This document shows, piece after piece, positions 23,723 through 32,494 of a stretch of 37,295 nucleotides of DNA. This DNA is from Elainella sp. Prado103. Lineage in GTDB: Bacteria; Cyanobacteriota; Cyanobacteriia; Elainellales; Elainellaceae. Within the stretch, counting starts at the first letter, position 1. The number at the start of each line of letters is the position of its first letter. The position numbers were made by a program, and so were the translations under genes. Below the pieces are notes generated by a model, which saw only the letters and a program-made list of their open reading frames with translations, made no database searches and was not told the DNA's origin. The DNA lies in assembly GCA_025454395.1 (NCBI GenBank), contig JALOOM010000084.1:1-37295 (forward strand), in the 5' to 3' direction.

Positions 23723-24088
23723 TCAGAATACTTTCAGCGTCTGGATCGCCTGAAGTAGAGCGGGAATCACAGCTTCTGGCCATTCGCCTTCTGCGCGTCT
23801 GCCACTCAGCAAGATCAGGCGTAATCGGTACGCTTGCGGGAAGCCCTCCACCTCCATCCAAAGCCGATCGCTTTCTGCTTCGCAACTCAGGCGCTCTTCG
23901 TCCATTAACTCCGTTTGCATCTGCTCCATGGTTTGGGAGAGTTGGAGGGCTAAGCGACAAAAATCCTCCAGTTCGGCAGCGGTGAGTTCGATCGCCCAGT
24001 CATCGGTTCCGACCAGCCCCTGAAATGGAATTGGCTCCGTGCTCCAGCCTAGTCGCCACCCTGCCCCACTCTTGATCTGTTTTGCCAT
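23723..24088 (-). CDS. DUF1818 family protein
   Basis: 121 residues from the ATG at 24,088, giving the usual family length; longer upstream extensions would overlap the neighbouring gene. The N-terminal GWRLGWSTEPIPFQGLVGTDDWAIELTAAE and the RLWMEVEGFPQAYRLRLILLSGRRAEG strands match this cyanobacteria-specific family from memory. An 11-bp duplication (AGTTATGGCAA twice) spans the start and supplies a second, out-of-frame ATG just upstream. It is the last gene of the rpoZ cluster, an arrangement I recall from other cyanobacteria. Function unknown. Confidence 0.78.
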   Translation of the reverse strand: MAKQIKSGAGWRLGWSTEPIPFQGLVGTDDWAIELTAAELEDFCRLALQLSQTMEQMQTELMDEERLSCEAESDRLWMEVEGFPQAYRLRLILLSGRRAEGEWPEAVIPALLQAIQTLKVF

Positions 24089-24134
24089 AACTTTGCCATA
24101 ACTTTCCCCTGAAACTTTCTCCTCAAACCAACCC

Positions 24135-24731
24135 TTAAGGCAACAGCAACTGGGCATCACCGGGTTGAGGTTGACGCGGAAAGCGTGAATTGGCAGGCGG
24201 AGACGAAGGTGACGGCGTGGGAGGAGCTGGAGGTTGACTGACAGGTGGGGATGCCTCAGGGGTGCTAGATGGCGTAAACAGTCGAACCAAGGCATTCACC
24301 AAGGCATCTCGTTGCGATCGGTTGAGGCTCCGAACGGCTGCAATATCTCCATCCATGGGATTGGTGGTGAGACTGGTGCCACTGGGATAGGTATTTGGCT
24401 CCATCCGCTCATTCACCCCCAAATAGTCTGCCAGGGTGAGCTTCCAATCCAACCGATAGGTGACTGGGCGACCCTTCGAATAAACGTGATAGCGAATCAT
24501 CCGGCTCACCAAAGTATTGTTGGGAGAGGGGTCGCCGGTTTCCTGATTCACATATTGATTTTCTCGAGGTAAATCCGGCAAATCTTGATAGACCTGTTGC
24601 CAGAGTTCTTCAATTCGAATGGGTTGAGCTACTGCTGCCGGATTGAGCTGCCACCCGACAGATGCCACCAGTAGCAGGATTGAAGCGAGCGATAGCAAAA
24701 AATAGCGCACAGCAATTGATCGGTTGCGCAT
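24135..24731 (-). CDS. Exported proline-rich protein in the rpoZ cluster
   Basis: 198 residues. The signal peptide (about 1-35) has the core YFLLSLASILLLVASVGW and ends near AAVAQP. A globular part of about 110 residues follows (ELWQQVYQDLPDLPRENQY, TLADYLGVNERMEPNTYPSG), then a long Pro/Ser-rich tail and a C-terminal QLLLP. It looks like a conserved cyanobacterial protein of unknown function. Gaps to rpoZ (36 bp) and DUF1818 (46 bp) indicate one transcript. Confidence 0.75.
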   Translation of the reverse strand: MRNRSIAVRYFLLSLASILLLVASVGWQLNPAAVAQPIRIEELWQQVYQDLPDLPRENQYVNQETGDPSPNNTLVSRMIRYHVYSKGRPVTYRLDWKLTLADYLGVNERMEPNTYPSGTSLTTNPMDGDIAAVRSLNRSQRDALVNALVRLFTPSSTPEASPPVSQPPAPPTPSPSSPPANSRFPRQPQPGDAQLLLP

Positions 24732-24767
24732 AGGAAAGGATTGAAATGGAATCAGGCTTGGAGTTCG

Positions 24768-24998
24768 CTACTCCACAATAATTTCAGGTTGGGTCATCTC
24801 ATCTGACATTTCAATGATCGCCCGAATCACGGGTTTCATCTTCGGATCATCCAGGTTATCAAAATCGGCTAGCCGACGATGATATTGAGCCCGAGTGGCC
24901 ACCAACACCGTGATGCGGTAGCGGTTAGATGCCGCACTAATCAGATCTTCTGCCCGTCGCATCAACTGGCTGGTGTCTAAATTCGAACGCTTTAGCAT
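24768..24998 (-). CDS. rpoZ: RNA polymerase omega subunit
   Basis: 76 residues. The conserved core [30 protein letters not shown] and the C-terminal [10 protein letters not shown] are diagnostic of the cyanobacterial omega subunit, which helps assemble RNA polymerase and affects sigma-factor choice. The length is normal. It is first in a minus-strand cluster with two genes of unknown function. No clear Shine-Dalgarno site. Four copies of a 16-bp repeat lie directly upstream. Confidence 0.95.
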   Translation of the reverse strand: MLKRSNLDTSQLMRRAEDLISAASNRYRITVLVATRAQYHRRLADFDNLDDPKMKPVIRAIIEMSDEMTQPEIIVE

Positions 24999-25028
24999 AA
25001 GGATGACCGTCTGATCGTCTGATCGATA

Positions 25029-25092
25029 GTGGGTTGAACTGAAAGTGGGTTGAACTGAAAGTGGGTTGAACTGAAAGCGGGTTGAACTGAAG
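25029..25092. repeat. 16-bp tandem repeat, four copies, upstream of rpoZ
   Basis: The unit GTGGGTTGAACTGAAA starts at 25,029, 25,045, 25,061 and, with T to C, 25,077. The array ends 30 bp upstream of the rpoZ start and probably lies in its leader or promoter. The rest of the gap 24,999-25,303 holds the 17-bp array below. Confidence 0.92.
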
Positions 25093-25211
25093 TTGCCTTA
25101 ACAGGTTAACTGAACAAACTGACTCATTTCCCAATCGGGAATTTACAGCGAGTCTGCTCTAGTCTATCAAGAACCGTCCCATCGGCTAGCCCCAAGCAGT
25201 CGATTCTCTTT

Positions 25212-25320
25212 GGACAGGCTATTGATTGGGGCAGGCTATTGATTGGGGCAGGCTATTGATTGGGACAGGCTATCAATTGGGACAGGCTATCAATTGGGAC
25301 AGGCTATTTTTGGGGCAAGC
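25212..25320. repeat. 17-bp tandem repeat, six to seven copies
   Basis: CAGGCT anchors recur at 25,215, 25,232, 25,249, 25,266, 25,283 and 25,300, exactly 17 bp apart. The unit is CAGGCTATTGATTGGGG, with TATCAATTGGGA variants in the later copies. The rightmost copy supplies the TAG stop codon of the minus-strand gene at 25,304-25,543. Confidence 0.92.
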
Positions 25321-25543
25321 TACGCCATGCTTCAGCCACAATATCACTTAACCACCGACGAGCATTGCGATCGAGGAGGCTATCATCTGCTAAAACCTCC
25401 GCAGTCAGGTCATCTAAGGACTGCCCTTGCGATCGAGCTAAATGCACCACTCCAGCAATCACCGCAGCAATGACTTCTTCATTGATCGGCTGTTGGCGGA
25501 GGGCAACGATATCTTGGGAGCTAGCTGGAATGGGATAATGCAT
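25304..25543 (-). CDS. Conserved-looking small cyanobacterial protein, unknown function
   Basis: 79 residues, no signal peptide. The pattern VIAAVIAGVVHLARSQGQSL, then DDLTAEVLADDSLLD, then WLSDIVAEAW is helical and looks conserved, as in small cyanobacterial proteins I have seen without an assigned function. The stop codon falls in the 17-bp tandem array. The upstream gap 25,544-25,889 carries another tandem array. Confidence 0.6.
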   Translation of the reverse strand: MHYPIPASSQDIVALRQQPINEEVIAAVIAGVVHLARSQGQSLDDLTAEVLADDSLLDRNARRWLSDIVAEAWRSLPQK

Positions 25544-25604
25544 TGCGAGTTGGGAGGAAAGGCTTTATTAAACAGAAATTTCAGCGTGAAAATCAAAACT
25601 GTTT

Positions 25605-25668
25605 GAGACCAGAGCGACCTGAGACCAGAGTGACCTGAGATCAGAGCGACCTGAGACCAGAGCCATGT
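25605..25668. repeat. 16-bp tandem repeat, four copies
   Basis: GAGACCAGAGCGACCT units start at 25,605, 25,621, 25,637 and 25,653 with single-base variants. They lie in the 346-bp gap between the small minus-strand gene and the lycopene-cyclase-like gene; I see no other distinct element there. Confidence 0.9.
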
Positions 25669-25889
25669 GAAAATGAGAACCGTGTAAAGTTTTAAAGAGA
25701 ACAGGTATCCGGAAGTGTAGCGCACAATTTTCAATTGGGGATAGTGCTTTGGTCAAACTGAGGGTAGATTTTGGTCAGGCTTGACTCAGACTAGAATCAG
25801 CCCGGCTTTTTCAAGCGATTATTCTCACTTGTCAAAGCGGCATTTCTCTCATTGATACCCCTACTGATAAAGATCGATCAATTTTTGGA

Positions 25890-27998
25890 ATGAAAGAACT
25901 GCTTTATCTCGAAATCCCCACACCCGATACTCCCGCTGTTCAAAATTGGCTACAGCAATGGGCCCGATCCACTCAACTGAATTTAGCGAGGAATTATAGC
26001 ACTCCTACTGGATTTCGGCTGGTTTTTTCGGAAACTTCTCGATCGGCAGGAGCAGAAGCAGCCAGTTCTCATTCCGCCTTGCCACCTGAACTATCGGTCT
26101 TCGTCTGGTCTTTGCAACGCACCACCTATTTAAAGGTCTTTCGTTGGGCCATGCAGCCTGTACCCCAAGAGGCAAAAATCTTGGCTCAGTTAACCCAGGC
26201 ACTGCGATCCCAATTTCCCAACCGTTATCCAGAACCACCGGCGATCGATCCGCAGCAGTCCATTTTTACCGCTCTGGCTGAACATTATCCTGAAACGGTT
26301 CGGCATTTTCGTAAGATGCCCAACGGGGAGGCCCATCTGCAACGAGTGTATTGGTGGGAGCAGCGCTGGCGGGATGGGGTGCGCAATCCGCAACAGCCCA
26401 AGCAGGTGATTTTAGGAGCACCTAACTCAGAAGAGCCCGATCCTTCCGCGCCCACCTACGATCTGATCTACGTTGGCGGTGCCTTGGGGGTCATTCATGC
26501 CGCCGTTATGGCTCGCTTGGGCTACCGGGTGCTATTGCTGGAGCGGCTACCCTTTGGGCGGATGAATCGGGAGTGGAATATTTCCAGAGCGGAGTTTGCA
26601 GGCTTGATCGAACTGGGGCTCTTTACCCCAGCCGAGTTTGAAAGCTTGATTGCGCGTGAATACCGAGATGGCTTCCATAAGTTTTTTGATGGCAACAACC
26701 CACCCCAGTGCAAAGCGCCGATCCTGCATACCCCAACTGTACTGAATGTGGCGATCGATGCCGAAGCGCTGCTGAAGCTCTGTGGCGAAAAGTTGCGGGC
26801 AGCCGGGGGCGAAATTTGGGATGAAACCGAATTTTTGCAAGCCACGATCGATCGCAATTCGGTGACGGTGGCAGCGACCCATCTACCCAGCCAAGGGGCT
26901 CGATCGGCCAGAGGGCGACTGTTAATTGATGCCATGGGCACAGCTTCGCCGATCGCTTGGCAACTCAACGGTGGGCAGGCCTTTAATAGTGTCTGTCCAA
27001 CCGTAGGCGCAGTGATCGACGGTGGGTTTGAGCCAGGGGTTTGGGATGCCCAATATGGGGATGTGCTCAATAGTCATGGCGATCTTTCGCGAGGGCGGCA
27101 ATTGATTTGGGAATTGTTTCCCGGTCGCGATCACGAACTGACCTTTTACCTGTTTCACTATCACCAGATCCACCCAGAAAACCCCGGCTCTCTGCTGGAA
27201 ATGTATGAGGATTTTTTCACGATCCTGCCGGAATATCGCCGCTGTGACCCCGATCGACTGGTTTGGAAAAAGCCCACCTTCGGTTACATTCCCGGACACT
27301 TCAGCATCCAATCGACCGATCGAAAAGTGGCTTTTGATCGACTGATTGCGATCGGCGATGCGGCTTCCCTGCAATCACCCCTGGTGTTCACGGGCTTTGG
27401 CTCGCTGGTGCGTAACCTGCCCCGGTTGACTGATCTGCTCGATACGGCCCTACGGCATGATCTGCTGACCACCCAACACTTAAGCCAAATTCGCGCTTTC
27501 CAGAGCAATATCGCTGTAACCTGGCTATTTTCCAAAGGCATGATGGTGCCGACGCACCGATTTGTCGCTCCAGAGCGGGTGAATTCGATGCTAAACACCT
27601 TCTTTGGCATTTTGGCTAATGAATCTCCGAGCGTGGCCGATCGGTTTGTCAAGGATCGATCGGGTTGGCTCCCCTTTAATCGCATGGCGCTCAAGGCAGC
27701 CTGGCAAAATCCGGCGATGCTGCTGTGGATTTGGCAACTGGCTGGAGCCAAAGACTTGCTGCGCTGGGTGGGGAGCTATTTGAATTTCACCCTGAGTGCT
27801 TTGTGGAGCTGGCTATTTGGCTGGGTGCCGACCCTGGCTCGTCGCATTCAACCCTGGTTGGAACCTCGTTACCCAGCACTGTGGCTCTGGTTGTTGGCCC
27901 AAAGCTATGCCCTCACCCATGGCATGGGTCAACCCAAAGCCGGATTTACTCAACTGCCTCAACGTCCGGCCGCCTGGAAAACCCCAGTTGCGCCATAG
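25890..27998 (+). CDS. cruA: CruA/CruP-family lycopene cyclase-like flavoprotein
   Basis: 702 residues. An N-terminal region of about 185 residues (MKELLYLEIPTPD...) precedes an FAD-binding Rossmann segment, IYVGGALGVIHAAVMARLGY with LLLER (about 193-219). It is followed by the EWNISR motif (about 228-233), LLIDAMGTASPI, and the second flavin contact IGDAASLQSPLVFTGFGSLVR. The tail has hydrophobic WLW-rich segments that suggest membrane attachment. These are landmarks of the CruA/CruP family, in which CruA makes beta- or gamma-carotene ends from lycopene in cyanobacteria. Length and the N-terminal phrase favour CruA, but CruP cannot be excluded without alignment. It starts 221 bp after the 25,605 repeat array and is convergent with the FKBP gene. 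Confidence 0.75.
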   Translation: MKELLYLEIPTPDTPAVQNWLQQWARSTQLNLARNYSTPTGFRLVFSETSRSAGAEAASSHSALPPELSVFVWSLQRTTYLKVFRWAMQPVPQEAKILAQLTQALRSQFPNRYPEPPAIDPQQSIFTALAEHYPETVRHFRKMPNGEAHLQRVYWWEQRWRDGVRNPQQPKQVILGAPNSEEPDPSAPTYDLIYVGGALGVIHAAVMARLGYRVLLLERLPFGRMNREWNISRAEFAGLIELGLFTPAEFESLIAREYRDGFHKFFDGNNPPQCKAPILHTPTVLNVAIDAEALLKLCGEKLRAAGGEIWDETEFLQATIDRNSVTVAATHLPSQGARSARGRLLIDAMGTASPIAWQLNGGQAFNSVCPTVGAVIDGGFEPGVWDAQYGDVLNSHGDLSRGRQLIWELFPGRDHELTFYLFHYHQIHPENPGSLLEMYEDFFTILPEYRRCDPDRLVWKKPTFGYIPGHFSIQSTDRKVAFDRLIAIGDAASLQSPLVFTGFGSLVRNLPRLTDLLDTALRHDLLTTQHLSQIRAFQSNIAVTWLFSKGMMVPTHRFVAPERVNSMLNTFFGILANESPSVADRFVKDRSGWLPFNRMALKAAWQNPAMLLWIWQLAGAKDLLRWVGSYLNFTLSALWSWLFGWVPTLARRIQPWLEPRYPALWLWLLAQSYALTHGMGQPKAGFTQLPQRPAAWKTPVAP

Positions 27999-28066
27999 TA
28001 CCAGGCTGGGTGAAAGATAGGGAGTATTGGACAACCTCGTGCAACTCTGCCAGCGTTTGACCTCCA

Positions 28067-29110
28067 TCAAGGCGTATCGCGAATATCCAGAACTTCCACA
28101 TCGAAAATCAGGGGAGAGTTGGGCGGAATCCCAGGAGCCCCCTCGGCACCATAGGCTAACTCGGCCGGAATGACTAACTGCCGCCGTCCCCCAACTCGCA
28201 TGTCACTTAAGCCCTCCTCCCAGCCTGCAATTACCCTGCCCAGACCAATCTGAAATGAGAACGGACGATTTCGATCGCGCGAACTGTCGAATTTGGTGCC
28301 ATCTGGCAAAATGCCGGTATACTGCACCGTCACCGTCTGCCCCGTGCGAGGAGTCGCGCCCGACCCGGTTGTTAAGTCAACGTAGCGTAATCCAGATGGC
28401 TTCTGGACTAGCTGATCGGCTTTAAACGAATAATCGAGCTGATAGGAAAGTGCTTGTCCAGCGACAGCAGGGCTGATACGCACAAAATAGTTAGAACCTG
28501 CGATGCCCGTCAGGCGTTGGTTAATCGCTTCGGCTGCGCTACCTGGATTGGTAGAGGCAAACAGTAAGTTACGGTTGCCATCATAGATTTCTAACGTAGC
28601 ATCGCCTGTGAGATTGGTCACACTGACATTGAACTGTCCAGCCCAGAGCGTGCCAAAGAAGAGGAAATCATTGGGATCCTTGCCCCCTACTGATTCATCG
28701 ATCGTGCTACTGGCCGATCGCAACCGCGTAGCCGCTTCAAAGGTATCCCCGAACTGATCGCCCAGCTTCGCAGCCGATAGAGCCAGAGCATAACCTGTCT
28801 TGACCTTGGGTTGGCGCGATTTAACTCGCACATAATAGGTGCCTGCTTCTAGGGGGCCCGCCAGCGTAATAGGGTCACCCCGGCGGCTGGTGGCCAGCGC
28901 TCGTCCTCGTTCATTTAAGAGAGAGACTTCTAACTTCCCCTCTTTTTTAAGGCTTTTCAAGGACAAATTGAGCGTGCTTCTCGATCGATTATTCAGCCGC
29001 CATAGGTCAATGCGATCGGTTGAGCTGAGGCTATCTCTTAACGTACGAGAGGTTTCACGCAGGGGAAAGAGCTTCGCTGTTTGTAAGGTTCTGCCAGGAT
29101 CTTTTGCCAT
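28067..29110 (-). CDS. PPC-domain and FKBP-type peptidyl-prolyl isomerase fusion
   Basis: 347 residues. The C-terminal FKBP domain (about 237-345) shows VQYTGILPDGTKFDSS, FQIGLGRVIAGWEEGL, GGRRQLVIPAELAYG and IPPNSPLIFDVEVLDI, with the usual ligand-pocket aromatic and acidic residues. The first 230 residues look like two pre-peptidase-C-type beta-sandwich domains (about 25-110, with LEAGTYYVRVKS, and 118-230, with FFGTLWAGQFNVSVTN and SNYFVRISP). No signal peptide is visible although PPC domains are mostly found on secreted proteins. It is presumably a folding factor; the N-terminal part may bring it to a surface or substrate. The start codon lacks a strong ribosome-binding site. Confidence 0.85.
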   Translation of the reverse strand: MAKDPGRTLQTAKLFPLRETSRTLRDSLSSTDRIDLWRLNNRSRSTLNLSLKSLKKEGKLEVSLLNERGRALATSRRGDPITLAGPLEAGTYYVRVKSRQPKVKTGYALALSAAKLGDQFGDTFEAATRLRSASSTIDESVGGKDPNDFLFFGTLWAGQFNVSVTNLTGDATLEIYDGNRNLLFASTNPGSAAEAINQRLTGIAGSNYFVRISPAVAGQALSYQLDYSFKADQLVQKPSGLRYVDLTTGSGATPRTGQTVTVQYTGILPDGTKFDSSRDRNRPFSFQIGLGRVIAGWEEGLSDMRVGGRRQLVIPAELAYGAEGAPGIPPNSPLIFDVEVLDIRDTP

Positions 29111-29189
29111 TACTTAAGAATCCAACAAGGATACATTTCAGAATTCCTTGTCTAGTTTAGCGGCTGTTTTCAAACCGCAGATCGGTGTT

Positions 29190-29690
29190 TCAAACCAATG
29201 TTCCAACTTCCGATCGGGCTGAATAGCCAGGGTTGCGGAGCCGCTGAGCCAGGGCTTGCAAGGCGAAAAGCACCTGTTGAGAGGAAGCCTGGCAATAGGT
29301 TGGATCACTGGTTAAATCACTGGTTGGATCACTAGACGCACCACTCGCACAACGATCGGGGGCACTCAGTTGATCAGCAATTTGTTGCAATTGAGTTGGG
29401 GTTGGAGATGGACAACCGCGATATCCTTGAGCTCGCAGTTGCAGCAGCGTGGGAAGATAAACGCTTTGGTAATGGAGCAATAACTGTTTAGCGTAGTGGA
29501 TCTCTCGATCTGGGTAATGTGCCGCCAGTAAGCGATCGATCTGGTTTGGGGTCGATCGATTGAGGATTTCCCAGTCGCTGCGGCTATCCCGATCCGGATG
29601 GTTGGCCGTCTGACGAGGCGATCGTTCAAATTGGGCAGGTCGATAGCGCTGGGTGGAGGGGGGAGGAATAGGGGGCATATAATCTGACAT
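29190..29690 (-). CDS. Unknown hydrophilic protein with C-terminal helical region
   Basis: 166 residues. A Pro-rich disordered N-terminus (about 1-35) is followed by a helical middle (WEILNRSTPNQIDRLLAAHY, AKQLLLHYQSVYLPTLLQL). A short in-frame repeat with alternating SDPTSDLTSDPT corresponds to duplicated DNA near 29,305-29,335, and a Gln/Leu-rich helix ends the protein. No family recognised. It lies 30 bp downstream of the small gene at 29,721 on the same strand. Confidence 0.6.
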   Translation of the reverse strand: MSDYMPPIPPPSTQRYRPAQFERSPRQTANHPDRDSRSDWEILNRSTPNQIDRLLAAHYPDREIHYAKQLLLHYQSVYLPTLLQLRAQGYRGCPSPTPTQLQQIADQLSAPDRCASGASSDPTSDLTSDPTYCQASSQQVLFALQALAQRLRNPGYSARSEVGTLV

Positions 29691-29720
29691 CGTTCAGGTT
29701 CTCCTGGGAACAGCTTACGA

Positions 29721-29912
29721 TTAAACAGGATTGAATGGGGCAGACAGGATAGATGAAATGACAGAGTAGGTTGCATCGGTAACCTGGGGGAAAAGGCTAC
29801 CTAAGTCCCGTTGATGAGTCATTCTGAATCGATCGAGGAACGGCTCAATTGCAGTCAGAGCTGGGCTATCAGGGGTTAAGACTTCATCATTGATTGGTGG
29901 TTGATCATTCAC
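29721..29912 (-). CDS. Small 63-residue protein, unknown
   Basis: It starts at a GTG with a Shine-Dalgarno AAGGAT about 5 nt upstream, which supports translation. The sequence (MNDQPPINDEVLTPDSPALT ... QRDLGSLFPQVTDATYSVI) is not recognised. It forms a likely two-gene unit with the gene at 29,190. The INDEV phrase resembles INEEV in the small protein at 25,304, which may be chance. Confidence 0.5.
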   Translation of the reverse strand: MNDQPPINDEVLTPDSPALTAIEPFLDRFRMTHQRDLGSLFPQVTDATYSVISSILSAPFNPV

Positions 29913-29923
29913 GATTCATCCTT

Positions 29924-29970
29924 CTGCGCTGTCATTTTTAACTGCGCTGTCGTTTTCAACTGCGCCGTAA
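29924..29970. repeat. 18-bp tandem repeat, about 2.6 copies
   Basis: CTGCGCTGTC begins at 29,924 and 29,942, and CTGCGCCGTA at 29,960. It sits immediately upstream of the small gene at 29,721-29,912. Confidence 0.75.
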
Positions 29971-30067
29971 TTGTAAGGTAGCGGAAAGATGGAACATCTC
30001 ATAGCGAAATCTTCAGCATTCGCTTCATCTGCTTCTATGAGTTCGGCTGAATGAGTTCATCTTTTTC

Positions 30068-30140
30068 AGTGAGCTTTTTTAGTGAGCTTTTTTAGTGAGC
30101 TTTTTTAGTGAGCTTTTTCAGTGAGCTTTTTCAGTGAGCT
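30068..30140. repeat. 13-bp tandem repeat, six copies
   Basis: AGTGAGC anchors occur at 30,068, 30,081, 30,094, 30,107, 30,120 and 30,133. The unit is AGTGAGCTTTTTT or AGTGAGCTTTTTC. It lies in the 304-bp gap between the small gene and aspartoacylase. Confidence 0.93.
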
Positions 30141-30175
30141 GGGCAATTCAGCCCATCAGGGGGCAGCGTCGAGCG

Positions 30176-30227
30176 GTTTAGTCGATCAGTTTAGTCGATC
30201 AGTTTAGTCGATCAGTTTAGTCGATCG
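30176..30227. repeat. 13-bp tandem repeat, four copies, at the aspartoacylase 3' end
   Basis: GTCGATCAGTTTA units start at 30,181, 30,194, 30,207 and 30,220 (the last incomplete). The TAA stop codon of the minus-strand aspartoacylase (30,217-30,219) is inside the array, so the repeat grew from the end of the gene. Confidence 0.92.
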
Positions 30228-31116
30228 GAATCTGTTGTTTTTCGGTCAAAATCATGGCGATCCCTTTTTCGTAGTAAGCGGCTTCATTAATGAAAATGGG
30301 AAAAACGGTAGCGCTGCCGTTATAAGTGATCGTCTCGCCTGAAAATGTCAAAAACATGGGATCGCCCAGCCGAAGTGGTTGATAGTCTTGAAATTGCAGA
30401 TCAGGGTGGATCATTGCCTGTAATTCCCCAGTGGCATCACGAGGATAATCTACGGCGGTGATGGCTTGAAATAGGGTCAACTGCTCAGGAATGGTAGGGC
30501 GAGCATTTTGATTCCAAGCCTCCAGATAATCCAGGATGGTGTAGATCAATTGCTCCGTCTGCTGAAAGAGAGCGGCATCCAGCATTCCCTGAGCGATCGC
30601 CCCCACTTCAATGGCAAACCCTAAGGGAACGAGGGATCGCAGCGTAGGTGAAACCTCTCCCCACTGGATACCGCGACAAACCCGAACGGCTGGGTACATT
30701 TGGCTCAGGTAAGCAGATAATTTTAAGTTAAACGGATGTTCACCCGATACTAGAATCGATAACCCCATGTTGGCGGTAGTGCTATGCAGATCGATAATCA
30801 GATCGATCGGAGGAGATTGCTCAGACAGGAGCTGAGTTGAGATCGCCTTCGCCCGTTGATTTTCGTAGCCAGTTAGATCTGGATTTGTCAAATCTTCAGC
30901 GGCAAAGCAACGATTTAAATCGCGATCGATATAGCGCCGGTTCATCAAAATTGCCCGTGGATTCGCCAACAGAGGCAGACTGTTAACGGTCGATCGCTGA
31001 ATCAGATGGGGAAACTGTTCAAATTTTTTGACCAGATAAATTCCAGTCCATTCGTTTCCGTGAGTTCCTCCCACGATCGCTACCTGTTTCACTGAATCTG
31101 AAGGCAGTAACGGCAT
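30217..31116 (-). CDS. Aspartoacylase-like zinc amidohydrolase
   Basis: 299 residues from the ATG at 31,116, which has an AGGAGA ribosome-binding site; a TTG one codon earlier is less likely. The family deacylates N-acyl-aspartate. The zinc ligands are in GGTHGNEWTG (His, Glu) and DLHSTTANMG (His). RYIDRDLNRCF is the substrate carboxylate-binding segment, GFAIEVGAIAQG carries the catalytic Glu, and ETITYNGSATVFPIFINEAAYYEKGIAM is a typical C-terminal domain. The length is normal. It is divergent from the LysR-type regulator at 31,391, which may control it. Confidence 0.9.
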   Translation of the reverse strand: MPLLPSDSVKQVAIVGGTHGNEWTGIYLVKKFEQFPHLIQRSTVNSLPLLANPRAILMNRRYIDRDLNRCFAAEDLTNPDLTGYENQRAKAISTQLLSEQSPPIDLIIDLHSTTANMGLSILVSGEHPFNLKLSAYLSQMYPAVRVCRGIQWGEVSPTLRSLVPLGFAIEVGAIAQGMLDAALFQQTEQLIYTILDYLEAWNQNARPTIPEQLTLFQAITAVDYPRDATGELQAMIHPDLQFQDYQPLRLGDPMFLTFSGETITYNGSATVFPIFINEAAYYEKGIAMILTEKQQIPID

Positions 31117-31390
31117 CAACGGCTCTCCTGACTACTTCCTAAAACTTGAGCTACCTAAAAATCATATTTTGAAGATATGTGAAGATAATTGCCAGTATTT
31201 TAGATAAGCCCCGATCGATTGGGTGTTCTCTTCAACCGGCGTTTGCACTTGGGCAATCCGTCCCTGACAATTTCCCGGTGCTTTCAGAATAATGAGCTGC
31301 CAACTATATGTCTAATACTTTTTGGCTTGAGATAATATATCTGTAAAATATAATTCCTCTTTTGATCAGCTCGATCGCTCCCCCCTGGCT

Positions 31391-32293
31391 ATGGAACTTC
31401 GCCATCTCCGCTATTTCATTGCCGTTGCAGAGGAGCTTAGCTTCAGTCGCGCAGCCGAACAGTTGCGGATTGCTCAACCTCCTTTGAGCCAGCAAATTCA
31501 AGCCTTGGAAGCCGAATTAGGGGTGAAATTATTCGATCGCAAAAAACGCCCCCTGCAACTGACTCTGGCAGGACAAGCTTTCCTAGAAGAAGCCCGATCG
31601 ATCCTACTCCAGCTTGAGCAGTCCGTGCTTAAAACTCAGAGCATTCATTTGGGAGAGTCGGGCTACCTAACGATTGGATTTACTAGCTCCATTACCAATG
31701 GCGTGTTACCGAACATTCTACGGATGTTTCAGGAACATTATCCAGCCGTTAAACTGATTTTGCGAGAAGGCAACAATGCCAGTCAGATCCAAAAACTGCG
31801 CGATCGATTAGTGGATTTAATTTTTGTGTATCAATATCAGTCCGGGGAAACAGATGAGTTTGTGGTAGCACCGATCGCTCAGGAATTTCTCGTGGCGGTG
31901 TTGCCAGCGCCACATCCCCTAGCTGCTCAGCAACAAATTGCCTTGGTCGATCTAGCGGATCAAGCCTTTGTGATGCCACTTTATCAAGTTGTTCCGGGTC
32001 TCACTGAACAAATTTATCGGCTTTGTGCCCAACAGAATTTTGTGCCGCAGGTGGCCCAAGAAGCCATTTTTATGGTGACTATTTTAGGGTTAGTCGCCGG
32101 TGGGATCGGAGTCAGCTTGCTGCCTTCGAGTGCCCAAACGCTACGACGAGAAGGAGTTGTTTTTCGCCCGCTCCAGGATGCGACAGAGACGATCCAGCTT
32201 TCGGCAATCTGGCGGCGACAGGACGAGTCTCCGATTTTACAGCAATTCCTCACGGTAATCGGGATCGAGATCGATCGACGGGATGAGGCATAA
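31391..32293 (+). CDS. LysR-family transcriptional regulator
   Basis: 300 residues. The N-terminal winged helix (1-60) reads MELRHLRYFIAVAEELSFSR, with AAEQLRIAQPPLSQQI as the helix-turn-helix. A linker helix and the effector-binding domain follow (FTSSITNGVLPNILRMF, VAGGIGVSLLPSS). It is most like the CatR/BenM-type branch by its N-terminus. It is separated by 274 bp from the divergent aspartoacylase gene, the usual layout for a LysR regulator and its target. That gap (31,117-31,390) has an AT-rich stretch near 31,300-31,350 suited to promoters, but I cannot assign a definite binding site. Confidence 0.93.
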   Translation: MELRHLRYFIAVAEELSFSRAAEQLRIAQPPLSQQIQALEAELGVKLFDRKKRPLQLTLAGQAFLEEARSILLQLEQSVLKTQSIHLGESGYLTIGFTSSITNGVLPNILRMFQEHYPAVKLILREGNNASQIQKLRDRLVDLIFVYQYQSGETDEFVVAPIAQEFLVAVLPAPHPLAAQQQIALVDLADQAFVMPLYQVVPGLTEQIYRLCAQQNFVPQVAQEAIFMVTILGLVAGGIGVSLLPSSAQTLRREGVVFRPLQDATETIQLSAIWRRQDESPILQQFLTVIGIEIDRRDEA

Positions 32294-32494
32294 TCTGGGT
32301 TTGAATTTGCGGTAGTGCCGCCACGCTTCAGGTGAATTTGTTCGGGTTAATTTGTGCTGCTGCGTGCATAGGGCAAGTCCACCTACAAATATAACGAGTT
32401 GTAAAAATAAGGTTATCAGGACTCGATCGCGCTTGATAACCCTTTAGTTGAGTTAACTGGAGGTTGGGCGATGACTCAAGTTCTATTTTGGGGT

